Assembly (NCBI GenBank): GCA_029864095.1 | Contig: JAOTUB010000018.1 | Coordinates: 1-39,249, forward strand | Reading direction: 5' to 3' | DNA from: Gammaproteobacteria bacterium | Lineage (GTDB): Bacteria > Pseudomonadota > Gammaproteobacteria > Steroidobacterales > Woeseiaceae | Length of the DNA stretch: 39,249 nt | Shown here: one piece after another, positions 32,524 through 39,249 of the stretch | Numbering within the stretch: position 1 is the stretch's first letter | Layout of the letters: each line of letters opens with the position of its first letter | The notes under the pieces: model-generated | The model's database searches: none | The model's input: the letters and a program-made list of their open reading frames with translations, nothing else | Told to the model about the DNA's origin: nothing | Made by a program: the position numbers and the translations under genes

Positions 32524-33399
32524 TCAATTGGCACCTTTAACCTGTGCCATAACTTCCTCGGCGAAATTATCTTCTTTTTTCTCAATGCCTTCGCCGACCT
32601 CGAAGCGCACGAACGCCGTAACTTTGGCATTCGCGCCTTGCAGCAGTTTTCCAACGGTCACATCCGGGTCCTTGACGAACGGCTGACCGAGCAATGTGAT
32701 CTCCCTGAGATACTTGTTGACGCGGCCAGCAACCATTTTTTCGATGATCTCGGCAGGCTTGCCCGAGTCCTGCGCCTGCTCGGTAAGAATGCGGCGCTCG
32801 TTCTCGAGCGTTTCGGCCGGAACACCGGACTCATCGATACACATCGGGTTGCTCGCAGTAACATGCATCGCCAGGTCTCGGGCAAGTGCTTCGTCGCCGC
32901 CGTCAAGCGCTACGACAGCGCCAATTCGGGCACCGTGGGTGTAATTTGCGATGATGTCATTCGAGGCAATCGACTGGATGCGCCGCACACCGATATTCTC
33001 GCCGACCTTAGTGATCAACGCGGTTCGTGCTTCCTCGACGCTGCGGCCGTCTGCGAGCTTGACGCTTGCAAAAGCGCCGACGTCGGTCGTTCCGGAGCTC
33101 AGGGCGGCCGCAGCAATCGCTTCGGCAAATGCGACGAAATTCTCGTCTTTAGCGACAAAGTCTGTCTCGGAGTTAACCTCGACAATAACCGCTTTGCCCC
33201 CTTCCTGAGCAATGACGACGCGGCCGTCCGCCGCTACGCGACTAGCCTTCTTGTCAGCTTTGGCCTGCCCGGACATGCGCAGCACTTCCACTGCTGCTTC
33301 GAGATTGCCAGCAGTTTCGACCAGTGCCTTTTTGCACTCCATCATGCCAGCGCCGGTGCGCTCGCGCAGTTCCTTGACCATCGATGCAGTAATCGACAT
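32524..33399 (-). CDS. tsf: Elongation factor Ts
   Basis: EF-Ts is the guanine-nucleotide exchange factor of EF-Tu. The 291-residue protein has the N-terminal UBA-like module ([19 protein letters not shown], 9-27), the EF-Tu-contacting [10 protein letters not shown] motif, and the coiled-coil and C-terminal subdomains ([37 protein letters not shown]). Length is normal (E. coli 283). It follows rpsB by 12 nt, as almost universally. Confidence 0.97.
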   Translation of the reverse strand: MSITASMVKELRERTGAGMMECKKALVETAGNLEAAVEVLRMSGQAKADKKASRVAADGRVVIAQEGGKAVIVEVNSETDFVAKDENFVAFAEAIAAAALSSGTTDVGAFASVKLADGRSVEEARTALITKVGENIGVRRIQSIASNDIIANYTHGARIGAVVALDGGDEALARDLAMHVTASNPMCIDESGVPAETLENERRILTEQAQDSGKPAEIIEKMVAGRVNKYLREITLLGQPFVKDPDVTVGKLLQGANAKVTAFVRFEVGEGIEKKEDNFAEEVMAQVKGAN

Positions 33400-33411
33400 C
33401 TCTTCTACCTC

Positions 33412-34557
33412 TTAATCTTTGTCGTCAGCTTTTTTCGCAGTCTTTTTCGCGGTCTTTTTAGCAGCCTTTTTCGTGGTCTTTTTTGCGGTCTTCTTGGCAG
33501 CTTTCTTCGCGGTCTTCTTGGCAGCCTTTTTCTTGGCAGGCTGGGCGGCTAGCGCGTCCTCCTCAACGACCTCGTCGGACTTTGCCTCCGCTTTGTCGGC
33601 TTCTTTCGGTGCAGCTAGCGGCGACTCCGCGATGGCCTCTTCAGCTGCCGCAGCGGCAGGCTCTGCTTCCGCGACGGGCTTCGCCTCGGCGGTTGACGGC
33701 GCATCAGCTTGTACGTCTGCGGCATCAGCCTTTGGAGCAAGCGCTTTTCTCACCGTTGGTTTTCTCTTTACGGCCGCCTTTTTTACCGCCTTTTTCTTGC
33801 GGCCCGCCGACTTCTTGACATTGCCTTCCGCATCAAGCTCGACGAATTCGTCCTCACCGAGTGCGACTTGCGGCAGCGATGCCTTGCCGTCGAGTACTGC
33901 GTCGGCAATCATTCCTGCATACAGTTCGATTGCCCGCATGGCATCGTCGTTGCCAGGAATGACGTAGTCCACACCGTCAGGCGAACAATTGGTGTCGACG
34001 ATAGCTACAACCGGTATACCGAGCTTGCGTGCTTCGCGCACCGCGATGTCTTCGTGATCAACGTCGACGACGAACAGTACGTCGGGCAAACGTGTCATTT
34101 CCTTGATGCCGCCGAGGCTGCGCTCGAGCTTTTCCTGCTCGCGGCTCAGACCGAGGACTTCCTTTTTCGTCAGGCCTTCGAAACCGCCTTCTTCGGCCAT
34201 TTGCTCGAGCGTCATCAGGCGTTTCACCGACTGGCGAATCGTCTTGTAGTTCGTGAGCATGCCGCCCAGCCAGCGGTAGCTGACAAAAGGCATCTCGGCC
34301 CGCACGGCGTGCGTCCGGACCGACTCACGCGCCGCGCGCTTGGTGCCAACAAACAGAACTTTGCCGCCGTCGGCAACGATTCCTTTGACGAACGCGCAGG
34401 CCTCACGAGCCAGGGGCAGGCTCTTCTCGAGATTGATAATGTGGATCTTGTTTCGCTCGCCGAAGATGTAGGGTGCCATCTTCGGGTTCCAGTAGCGGGT
34501 CTGGTGACCAAAATGCACGCCAGCCTCTAGCATCTGGCGCATGGAAACGTCTGCCAT
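33412..34557 (-). CDS. rpsB: 30S ribosomal protein S2 with a long Lys/Ala-rich C-terminal tail
   Basis: S2 is a small-subunit protein needed for S1 binding. Residues 1 to about 242 are ordinary S2 ([48 protein letters not shown]). E. coli S2 ends near 241, but here the frame continues to 381. The tail has three parts: a basic patch (247-276, [14 protein letters not shown]), an Ala/Glu/Pro linker (277-340), and [12 protein letters not shown] repeats (342-377) ending ADDKD. The repeats resemble histone H1-like/AlgP tails. I start at ATG 34557, with GGAG seven bases upstream; the open frame further upstream is the structured leader. There is no frameshift; the TAA is 12 nt before tsf. Confidence 0.95.
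   Translation of the reverse strand: MADVSMRQMLEAGVHFGHQTRYWNPKMAPYIFGERNKIHIINLEKSLPLAREACAFVKGIVADGGKVLFVGTKRAARESVRTHAVRAEMPFVSYRWLGGMLTNYKTIRQSVKRLMTLEQMAEEGGFEGLTKKEVLGLSREQEKLERSLGGIKEMTRLPDVLFVVDVDHEDIAVREARKLGIPVVAIVDTNCSPDGVDYVIPGNDDAMRAIELYAGMIADAVLDGKASLPQVALGEDEFVELDAEGNVKKSAGRKKKAVKKAAVKRKPTVRKALAPKADAADVQADAPSTAEAKPVAEAEPAAAAAEEAIAESPLAAPKEADKAEAKSDEVVEEDALAAQPAKKKAAKKTAKKAAKKTAKKTTKKAAKKTAKKTAKKADDKD
33427..33534 (-). repeat. Tandem KKTA/KKAA codon repeats in the rpsB tail
   Basis: Degenerate 12-bp units encode repeating Lys-Lys-Thr-Ala or Lys-Lys-Ala-Ala (residues 342-377 of S2). On the plus strand this shows as repeated TTTTT or TTCTT blocks alternating with GCAG/GCGGTC. Such repeats can expand or contract by replication slippage, so tail length may vary between strains. 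Confidence 0.85.
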
Positions 34558-34665
34558 GTTATTTCTCCGGGTTAGGCCTCCGTATACCCCATCTCGCAAC
34601 CCCTTTTCAGGTGGGGCACCCAGCGTGATGTGTCGGTATACGTGTGGATTAATTGCCTCTAGGGC
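34558..34665 (-). ncRNA. rpsB leader RNA (t44-type, likely S2 autoregulatory element)
   Basis: The transcribed 5' leader has CGTATACC-type arms (34642-34635 and 34588-34581) that are exact inverted repeats, closing a domain. Inside it, CCCC-ACCTGAAAA-GGGG forms a stem-loop, and GATGGGGTATACGGAGGCCTAACC precedes the Shine-Dalgarno GGAG. In E. coli the map-rpsB gap holds the t44 RNA, which is the rpsB leader and mediates feedback by S2. Position and motif layout fit that family. The 5' end is estimated from the promoter. Confidence 0.65.
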
Positions 34666-34671
34666 GCGCGC

Positions 34672-34700
34672 TTTATACCATAGCCGGTCGCGGCCAACAA
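34672..34700 (-). promoter_or_regulatory. rpsB promoter with GC-rich discriminator
   Basis: On the minus strand TTGTTG (34700-34695) and TATAAA (34677-34672) are separated by 17 bp. They are followed directly by GCGCGCGCC. A GC-rich discriminator between -10 and the start is typical of ribosomal-component promoters under stringent control. It lies in the divergent rpsB/map gap. Confidence 0.65.
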
Positions 34701-34732
34701 CGCGGAATTTGGAGCAATTTCGCGGAATTTGG
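34701..34732. repeat. Two direct copies of CGCGGAATTTGG, 20 bp apart
   Basis: The 12-bp word occurs at 34701-34712 and 34721-34732, almost two helical turns apart and on the same DNA face. It lies between the rpsB promoter -35 and the map start. This could be an operator or activator site for either divergent gene; the binding protein is unknown. Confidence 0.4.
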
Positions 34733-34760
34733 CCTGAGCCCCCAAAACCTCTGATATTCA

Positions 34761-35546
34761 ATGACAGTAACGATCAAAACTGCTGCTGAGCAGGACAAGA
34801 TGCGGGTTGCCGGCCGCCTGGCGGCGGACGTGCTTGACATGATCGGCGAGCACGTCCAGCCAGGCGTGACGACCGATGAACTCAACAGTATCTGCCACAA
34901 GTACATCACCGAGGTCCAGGGCGCCATACCGGCCCCGCTGAACTATCGGGGCTTCCCGAAGTCCGTGTGCACGTCCGTGAACCACGTTGTCTGCCACGGC
35001 ATTCCTGGCGAGCGTAAACTCAAATCCGGCGATGCCCTCAACATCGATGTTACGATTATCAAAGACGGATTTCACGGCGATACCAGCCGCATGTTTTTCG
35101 TCGGCAAACCCGGGGTGCAGGCACAGCGTCTGGCGCAGGTAGCCCATGACGGTATGTGGCTTGGAATCAATGAACTCGCTGCGGGCAAGCACCTCGGTGA
35201 CGTTGGCGCAGCTATCCAGAAACACGTTGAGAAGAACCGCTTTTCCATCGTGCGCGAGTACTGTGGGCACGGCATCGGTCGAGGCTTTCACGAGGATCCG
35301 CAGGTGCTGCACTACGGTAGTCGCGGTACCGGGCTCGAACTCAAAGCCGGCATGACCCTGACTGTGGAGCCGATGGTCAACGCAGGCAGGCCCAGCGTCA
35401 AACTCCTGCCGGATGGCTGGACTGTCGTCACCAAGGATCACAGCCTGTCGGCGCAGTGGGAACATACCGTCCTCGTGACCGAGGATGGCTACGAGGTTCT
35501 AACGTTGGGTGCCGCAGACCGTGCCAATGCGTCAAATGTCAACTAA
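34761..35546 (+). CDS. map: Methionine aminopeptidase, type I
   Basis: Map removes the N-terminal Met from nascent proteins. The 261-residue enzyme has the type Ia fold with the five metal ligands in their usual contexts. These are the Asp pair in [22 protein letters not shown], His in [14 protein letters not shown], Glu in LTVEPMVN and Glu in QWEHTVLVT. Substrate His in VCHGIP is also present. It diverges from rpsB, as in most gammaproteobacteria, and is followed 3 nt later by glnD, suggesting an operon. Confidence 0.97.
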   Translation: MTVTIKTAAEQDKMRVAGRLAADVLDMIGEHVQPGVTTDELNSICHKYITEVQGAIPAPLNYRGFPKSVCTSVNHVVCHGIPGERKLKSGDALNIDVTIIKDGFHGDTSRMFFVGKPGVQAQRLAQVAHDGMWLGINELAAGKHLGDVGAAIQKHVEKNRFSIVREYCGHGIGRGFHEDPQVLHYGSRGTGLELKAGMTLTVEPMVNAGRPSVKLLPDGWTVVTKDHSLSAQWEHTVLVTEDGYEVLTLGAADRANASNVN

Positions 35547-35549
35547 ACA

Positions 35550-38228
35550 ATGACTTACACGGCCATTGAGTGGGCCGAGTCGTTCACCGACGACCAGGCC
35601 CTGATCAGTCTTCGCGAAGCGCTAGAAGACGATGCGCCCGGCTCCAGTCGCGCCGCGCTGCAGGCCGCGAGCGAGAACCTCAAACAGCGATTTCTTGACG
35701 GTGAATCCGTCGTGTCGCTGGTGCATCTGCGAGCAAGGCTCGTTGACGAGCTGCTCATTCACCTCTGGCAAAAATACGCAGGCGCCTGTGTGGAACTCGC
35801 GGCGCTGGTCGCGGTCGGCGGCTACGGTCGGGCCGAGCTGCATCCGTACTCCGATGTCGATATCATGCTGTTGCTTGCTGACGACCTGCCGGCGAACAAT
35901 GAGAGCCAGCTTTCCGACTTCGTGACCGCGCTGTGGGATGTCGGCCTCAACATCGGCCACAGCGTGCGCACCGTTGCCCAGTGCTACGAAGAAGCAAAGA
36001 GAGACCTGACAGTTGCGACAACGCTGCTCGAATCGCGGAAGCTGATCGGTCCGGACACGTTATATGAGGCAATGCAGGCAGCCATTGCCGCGGACAAGAT
36101 CTGGCCACCGACCGAATTCTTTGCCGAGAAACGCAAGGAGCAAATCGCGCGTCACCACCGCTACGACGACACCGCGTATAACCTCGAGCCCAACGTGAAG
36201 GGCAGCCCCGGCGGCCTGCGCGATATCCAGATGGTCGGCTGGGTCGCGAACCGGCATTTTGGCGCAGCGACCTTCGATGAACTCGTTGCACATAAATTCC
36301 TGACGCAAGGGCAAGTCCGGCGGCTGCACGATGGACAGGAGTTTCTTTGGCGGGTGCGCTTCGGCCTGCATATTCTTACGGGGCGGCACGAAGACCGCAT
36401 CCTGTTCGATCATCAGATCAAGCTCGCAGAGATGCTGGGTTACGAGGATGCGACTTACACGCTCGCCGTCGAGCAGCTCATGCAGCGCTACTACCGCACG
36501 GTTATGGAACTGAGTCGGCTCAACGAGATGCTCCTGCAGCTGTTCGAGGAAGCGATCCTGATGGATCCCAACGCACTCCCGGAGCCGCTCAACGAGCGCT
36601 TCCAGGTCAAAAACGGCTTTCTGCAGACCGTCAATAATCGGGTGTTCGCGCGCGATCCCTCGGCGCTGCTCGAGCTATTCCTGTTGTTGCAGCAAAACCC
36701 CGAAATTCGCGGTGTCAGTGCCTACACAATTGCCCTCATCAAACGCAACCTGCACTTGATCGATGAGGAGTTTCGCCAAAATCCGCGCAATCACCGTCTG
36801 TTCCTCTCGATCCTGCGCGCTCCGGAAGGGGTCACCCATGAACTCCGGCGCATGAATCTCTATGGCGTGCTGGGTCTTTACATTCCCTCCTTTGGTCGCA
36901 TTGTCGGCCGTATGCAATACGATTTGTTTCACGCTTACACCGTCGACGAGCACACACTGTTTGTCGTCAGCAATCTGAGGCGATTTGCGTTGTCGCGATT
37001 CGACCACGAATACCCACATTGCAGCCGCGTTATGCAGGAATTTGAAAAGCCTGAAATTGCTTACTTGAGCGGCCTTTTTCACGATATCGCCAAAGGCCGT
37101 GGCGGCGACCATTCGGAACTCGGCGCAGTCGACGCTGAATCATTTTGTCTTGAGCATGGCCTCAGTCAATACGAGGCGCGCATGGTCGCCTGGCTCGTTC
37201 GCCACCACCTCATTCTGTCGACCACTGCGCAGAAAAAGGACATCGGTGACCCCGACGTGGTCAACGAGTTCGCATCCCTGGTGCGTGATCCGCTGCACCT
37301 CGACTACCTCTATGTGCTGACGATTGCGGATGTGCGCGGCACGAATCCAAAGCTCTGGAACTCCTGGAAAGCCACATTGTTTCGCGATCTTTACGAACTT
37401 ACGCATCGTGCACTGCGGCGCGGGCTAGAGAATCCGATCGACCGTGAGCAGCTTATTCTCGAAAAACGGTCGCAGGCGCGCGAGACGCTGCATGCACGGG
37501 ATATTGGCGACGATCGCATCGATGCTGTATGGCGCCTGTTGAATGATGCGTACTTCTTACGCTACCGCTCCGATGAAATCGTCTGGCATACCGAATGGCT
37601 CGCTGATTCGGATACCGGGTCCGAGATCGGCTTGCTCGACGTCCGGCGACAAGCAAAAGGAGACGGCATAGAGGCGGTCATCTATACGCCACGTACCCGG
37701 CGTACGTTTGCGCATGCAACTGCTATCCTTGATGAACTCGGTATGACGATCGTAGACGCGCGAATTGTGCCGATCAAGAACGGCTGCAGCATTGATACAT
37801 TCATATTTATGGAATTTGATAAGCGTATCGAAATCGACGAAGCAAGGTTAAACAAGGTCCGGCGCTCTTTGACCCGGGTGCTTACCGCAAGCGACGACAA
37901 CGTTGCGCGCGTTACGCGCGCGGCGCCACGCCAGGTACGCGTATTCAAGACCAAAACGCGCGTCGATTTTTCGCACAATACCACGGATGGCAGAACCATC
38001 ATGGAGTTGGTAGCCGCCGATCGTCCGGGGCTCCTGAGCAAAATTGGCCAGGCCTTTATCGTGCAGGACATAGATATCGCGGCGGCCAAGATCATGACAA
38101 TTGGCGAGCGCGCCGAAGACGTCTTCTACATCAGCGACATACGTGGGGCACCGTTGGGTGAGGAAGCCCGGGAAAAACTGCGGCGCGAACTGATCGCCAA
38201 ATTAGATGATAATGGCCCTGTGGCCTAG
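35550..38228 (+). CDS. glnD: Bifunctional uridylyltransferase/uridylyl-removing enzyme GlnD
   Basis: GlnD senses glutamine and uridylylates or deuridylylates PII proteins, controlling glutamine synthetase and nitrogen regulation. The 892-residue protein has the nucleotidyltransferase motif [19 protein letters not shown] (catalytic Asp102, Asp104) and the [15 protein letters not shown] segment. The metal-dependent HD domain for deuridylylation reads [18 protein letters not shown]. Two C-terminal ACT domains follow ([39 protein letters not shown]). Length is typical. The ATG is 3 nt after the map stop. Confidence 0.97.
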   Translation: MTYTAIEWAESFTDDQALISLREALEDDAPGSSRAALQAASENLKQRFLDGESVVSLVHLRARLVDELLIHLWQKYAGACVELAALVAVGGYGRAELHPYSDVDIMLLLADDLPANNESQLSDFVTALWDVGLNIGHSVRTVAQCYEEAKRDLTVATTLLESRKLIGPDTLYEAMQAAIAADKIWPPTEFFAEKRKEQIARHHRYDDTAYNLEPNVKGSPGGLRDIQMVGWVANRHFGAATFDELVAHKFLTQGQVRRLHDGQEFLWRVRFGLHILTGRHEDRILFDHQIKLAEMLGYEDATYTLAVEQLMQRYYRTVMELSRLNEMLLQLFEEAILMDPNALPEPLNERFQVKNGFLQTVNNRVFARDPSALLELFLLLQQNPEIRGVSAYTIALIKRNLHLIDEEFRQNPRNHRLFLSILRAPEGVTHELRRMNLYGVLGLYIPSFGRIVGRMQYDLFHAYTVDEHTLFVVSNLRRFALSRFDHEYPHCSRVMQEFEKPEIAYLSGLFHDIAKGRGGDHSELGAVDAESFCLEHGLSQYEARMVAWLVRHHLILSTTAQKKDIGDPDVVNEFASLVRDPLHLDYLYVLTIADVRGTNPKLWNSWKATLFRDLYELTHRALRRGLENPIDREQLILEKRSQARETLHARDIGDDRIDAVWRLLNDAYFLRYRSDEIVWHTEWLADSDTGSEIGLLDVRRQAKGDGIEAVIYTPRTRRTFAHATAILDELGMTIVDARIVPIKNGCSIDTFIFMEFDKRIEIDEARLNKVRRSLTRVLTASDDNVARVTRAAPRQVRVFKTKTRVDFSHNTTDGRTIMELVAADRPGLLSKIGQAFIVQDIDIAAAKIMTIGERAEDVFYISDIRGAPLGEEAREKLRRELIAKLDDNGPVA

Positions 38229-38254
38229 GCAGACCACGAATTTCGGGAATTGGT

Positions 38255-39079
38255 ATGCAAGACTTGATTGAGATCATTGAACGCGGTTTCGAGCGAAGCG
38301 GCCGCATGGACAACGCATCCGATCAAGAGAGGCTTACCGTTGCCGTACAGCACGCAATCGCTTTGCTCGATACCGGAGAAGCGCGTGTTGCTGAAAAGAT
38401 CGCTGGCAACTGGCACGTGAATCAATGGCTTAAGAAAGCTGTTCTGCTTAGCTTCCGGCTGGCCGACAACGGCGTGATCGTGGGTGCGCACAGCAAGTTT
38501 TACGACAAGGTGCCAATGAAGTACGCCGACTATTCGGCAGAGGATTTCAAACGGGACGGTGTTCGAGTCGTCCCGGATGCGATCGTGCGCCGCGGCGCAT
38601 TCGTTGCGCCGGATGTCGTGCTGATGCCGAGCTATGTCAATATTGGCGCGTTCGTCGAGTCGGGAACTATGGTCGACACCTGGGCCACCGTAGGCAGTTG
38701 CGCCCAGATTGGCAAGAATGTGCATTTGTCGGGCGGCGTCGGCATTGGTGGGGTGCTCGAACCCGTGCAGGCGGGGCCGACGATCATTGAGGACGACTGC
38801 TTTATCGGCGCTCGATCGGAGATCGTCGAGGGTGTCATAGTCGAGCGCGGGTCGGTTGTATCGATGGGCGTCTACATTGGTCAGAGCACTCGCATCTACG
38901 ACCGACAAGCGGAAACGATTTCGTATGGACGAATTCCGGCGGGGTCTGTCGTCGTTTCGGGTAACCTGCCCTCTGGTGACGGCAAGTATTCACTTTACTG
39001 TGCTGTTATCGTAAAACATGTTGACGAAAAGACTCGCTCAAAGACGAGTCTGAATGATTTGTTGCGAAATACGGATTGA
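38255..39079 (+). CDS. dapD: 2,3,4,5-tetrahydropyridine-2,6-dicarboxylate N-succinyltransferase
   Basis: DapD transfers succinyl from succinyl-CoA to tetrahydrodipicolinate in the succinylase branch of lysine and diaminopimelate synthesis. The 274-residue protein matches E. coli DapD (274). It has an N-terminal helical domain ([13 protein letters not shown]). A left-handed beta-helix follows with [60 protein letters not shown] and [18 protein letters not shown], then a C-terminal strand region ([14 protein letters not shown]). It follows glnD by 26 nt in the same orientation. Confidence 0.97.
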   Translation: MQDLIEIIERGFERSGRMDNASDQERLTVAVQHAIALLDTGEARVAEKIAGNWHVNQWLKKAVLLSFRLADNGVIVGAHSKFYDKVPMKYADYSAEDFKRDGVRVVPDAIVRRGAFVAPDVVLMPSYVNIGAFVESGTMVDTWATVGSCAQIGKNVHLSGGVGIGGVLEPVQAGPTIIEDDCFIGARSEIVEGVIVERGSVVSMGVYIGQSTRIYDRQAETISYGRIPAGSVVVSGNLPSGDGKYSLYCAVIVKHVDEKTRSKTSLNDLLRNTD

Positions 39080-39091
39080 CGAGGCGAACAC

Positions 39092-39249
39092 GTGCTAACG
39101 GTCTATGGTATCAGGAGCTGCGACACCTGCAGAACAGCGAGGAAGTACCTCGACGCACACAATATCGAGCACAAGTTTCACGACCTACGCGAGGACGGTC
39201 TGGACATTCAGACGCTCGAACGCTGGACACAGCGTGTAGGCTGGGAAAA
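39092..39249 (+). CDS. ArsC/Spx-family (YffB-like) thioredoxin-fold protein, 3' end cut
   Basis: Fifty-two codons are visible before the window ends. The start is GTG at 39092 with GAGG eight bases upstream, 12 nt after dapD. The protein opens MLTVYGIRSCDTCRTARKYL, with a CxxC pair (Cys10 and Cys13) at the position of the ArsC/Spx catalytic Cys. It continues EHKFHDLREDGLD and LERWTQRVGWEK, matching the YffB branch of the family found beside dap genes in other gammaproteobacteria. Function in this branch is not established; arsenate reductase activity should not be assumed. Confidence 0.85.
   Translation, partial: MLTVYGIRSCDTCRTARKYLDAHNIEHKFHDLREDGLDIQTLERWTQRVGWE

Noticed and set aside
33427..33534. 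The repeated plus-strand TTTTT/TTCTT blocks as a CRISPR-like or satellite array
   Set aside because: The periodicity is codon-based (12-bp units encoding KKTA/KKAA) inside the rpsB frame, with no spacers.
32638..33552. Plus-strand open frame of 304 codons with a Phe/Leu-rich end, looking membrane-like
   Set aside because: The hydrophobic end is simply the reverse complement of the Lys-rich repeats of the S2 tail, and the rest is antisense to tsf.
34729..34757. Possible map promoter TTGGCC-17-TGATAT
   Set aside because: The -10 matches consensus at only three positions and would leave almost no leader before the ATG.

Overview
The window is a dense piece of a gammaproteobacterial chromosome made almost entirely of housekeeping genes. 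The lpx/fabZ/kdsA/skp/bamA set shows a Gram-negative outer membrane. The order rpfE-like–recJ–prfB–lysS and the neighbouring Xcc1710/Mth938-type gene recall Xanthomonadales-like lineages. I cannot name the genus; a marine or soil relative of the Xanthomonadales/Chromatiales is only an inference. No tRNA, rRNA, insertion sequence, phage or CRISPR array was seen. No gene-free stretch exceeds about 300 bases; the longest is the 203 bp between rpsB and map.

Layout. (1) 1-5091, minus strand: rpfE-like, recJ, prfB (with its programmed frameshift) and the start of lysS, which runs off the left edge. (2) 5158-5529, plus: a small Mth938-fold protein, converging on rpoS. (3) 5547-9184, minus: surE-pcm-yqaA-nlpD-rpoS. 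(4) 9274-9801, plus: an Smr-domain gene wedged between truD and surE. (5) 9917-15015, minus: pyrG-kdsA-eno-ftsB-truD, with a terminator-like hairpin just before pyrG. (6) 15170-34557, minus: rpsB-tsf, then pyrH-frr-uppS-cdsA-rseP-bamA-skp-lpxD-fabZ-lpxA-lpxB-rnhB-dnaE-accA-tilS, mostly joined by 4-nt stop/start overlaps or gaps of a few tens of bases. (7) 34761-39249, plus: map-glnD-dapD and the start of an ArsC/Spx-like gene.

The genes fall into translation (S2, EF-Ts, RRF, RF2, LysRS, TilS, TruD, Map), envelope construction (lipid A, CDP-diacylglycerol, undecaprenyl diphosphate, BAM, Skp, RseP, KdsA), replication and repair (DnaE, RnhB, RecJ), nucleotide and central metabolism (PyrG, PyrH, Eno, AccA), and nitrogen and stress control (GlnD, RpoS).

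The most notable feature is what is missing. ispD and ispF are absent from between ftsB and truD, and dxr is absent from between cdsA and rseP. These are the usual gammaproteobacterial sites of three MEP isoprenoid-pathway genes. At the dxr site a 55-codon ORF remains whose start overlaps the cdsA stop and whose end overlaps the rseP start. uppS, which needs isoprenoid precursors, is intact. This suggests that the MEP pathway was lost (for example replaced by a mevalonate route) or that its genes moved. Other points are a ribosomal protein S2 with a ~140-residue histone-H1-like tail, a t44-type rpsB leader with a clear promoter, an LpxA whose acyl-ruler residue is Met (predicting C10 rather than C14 chains), and a terminator or attenuator in front of pyrG.
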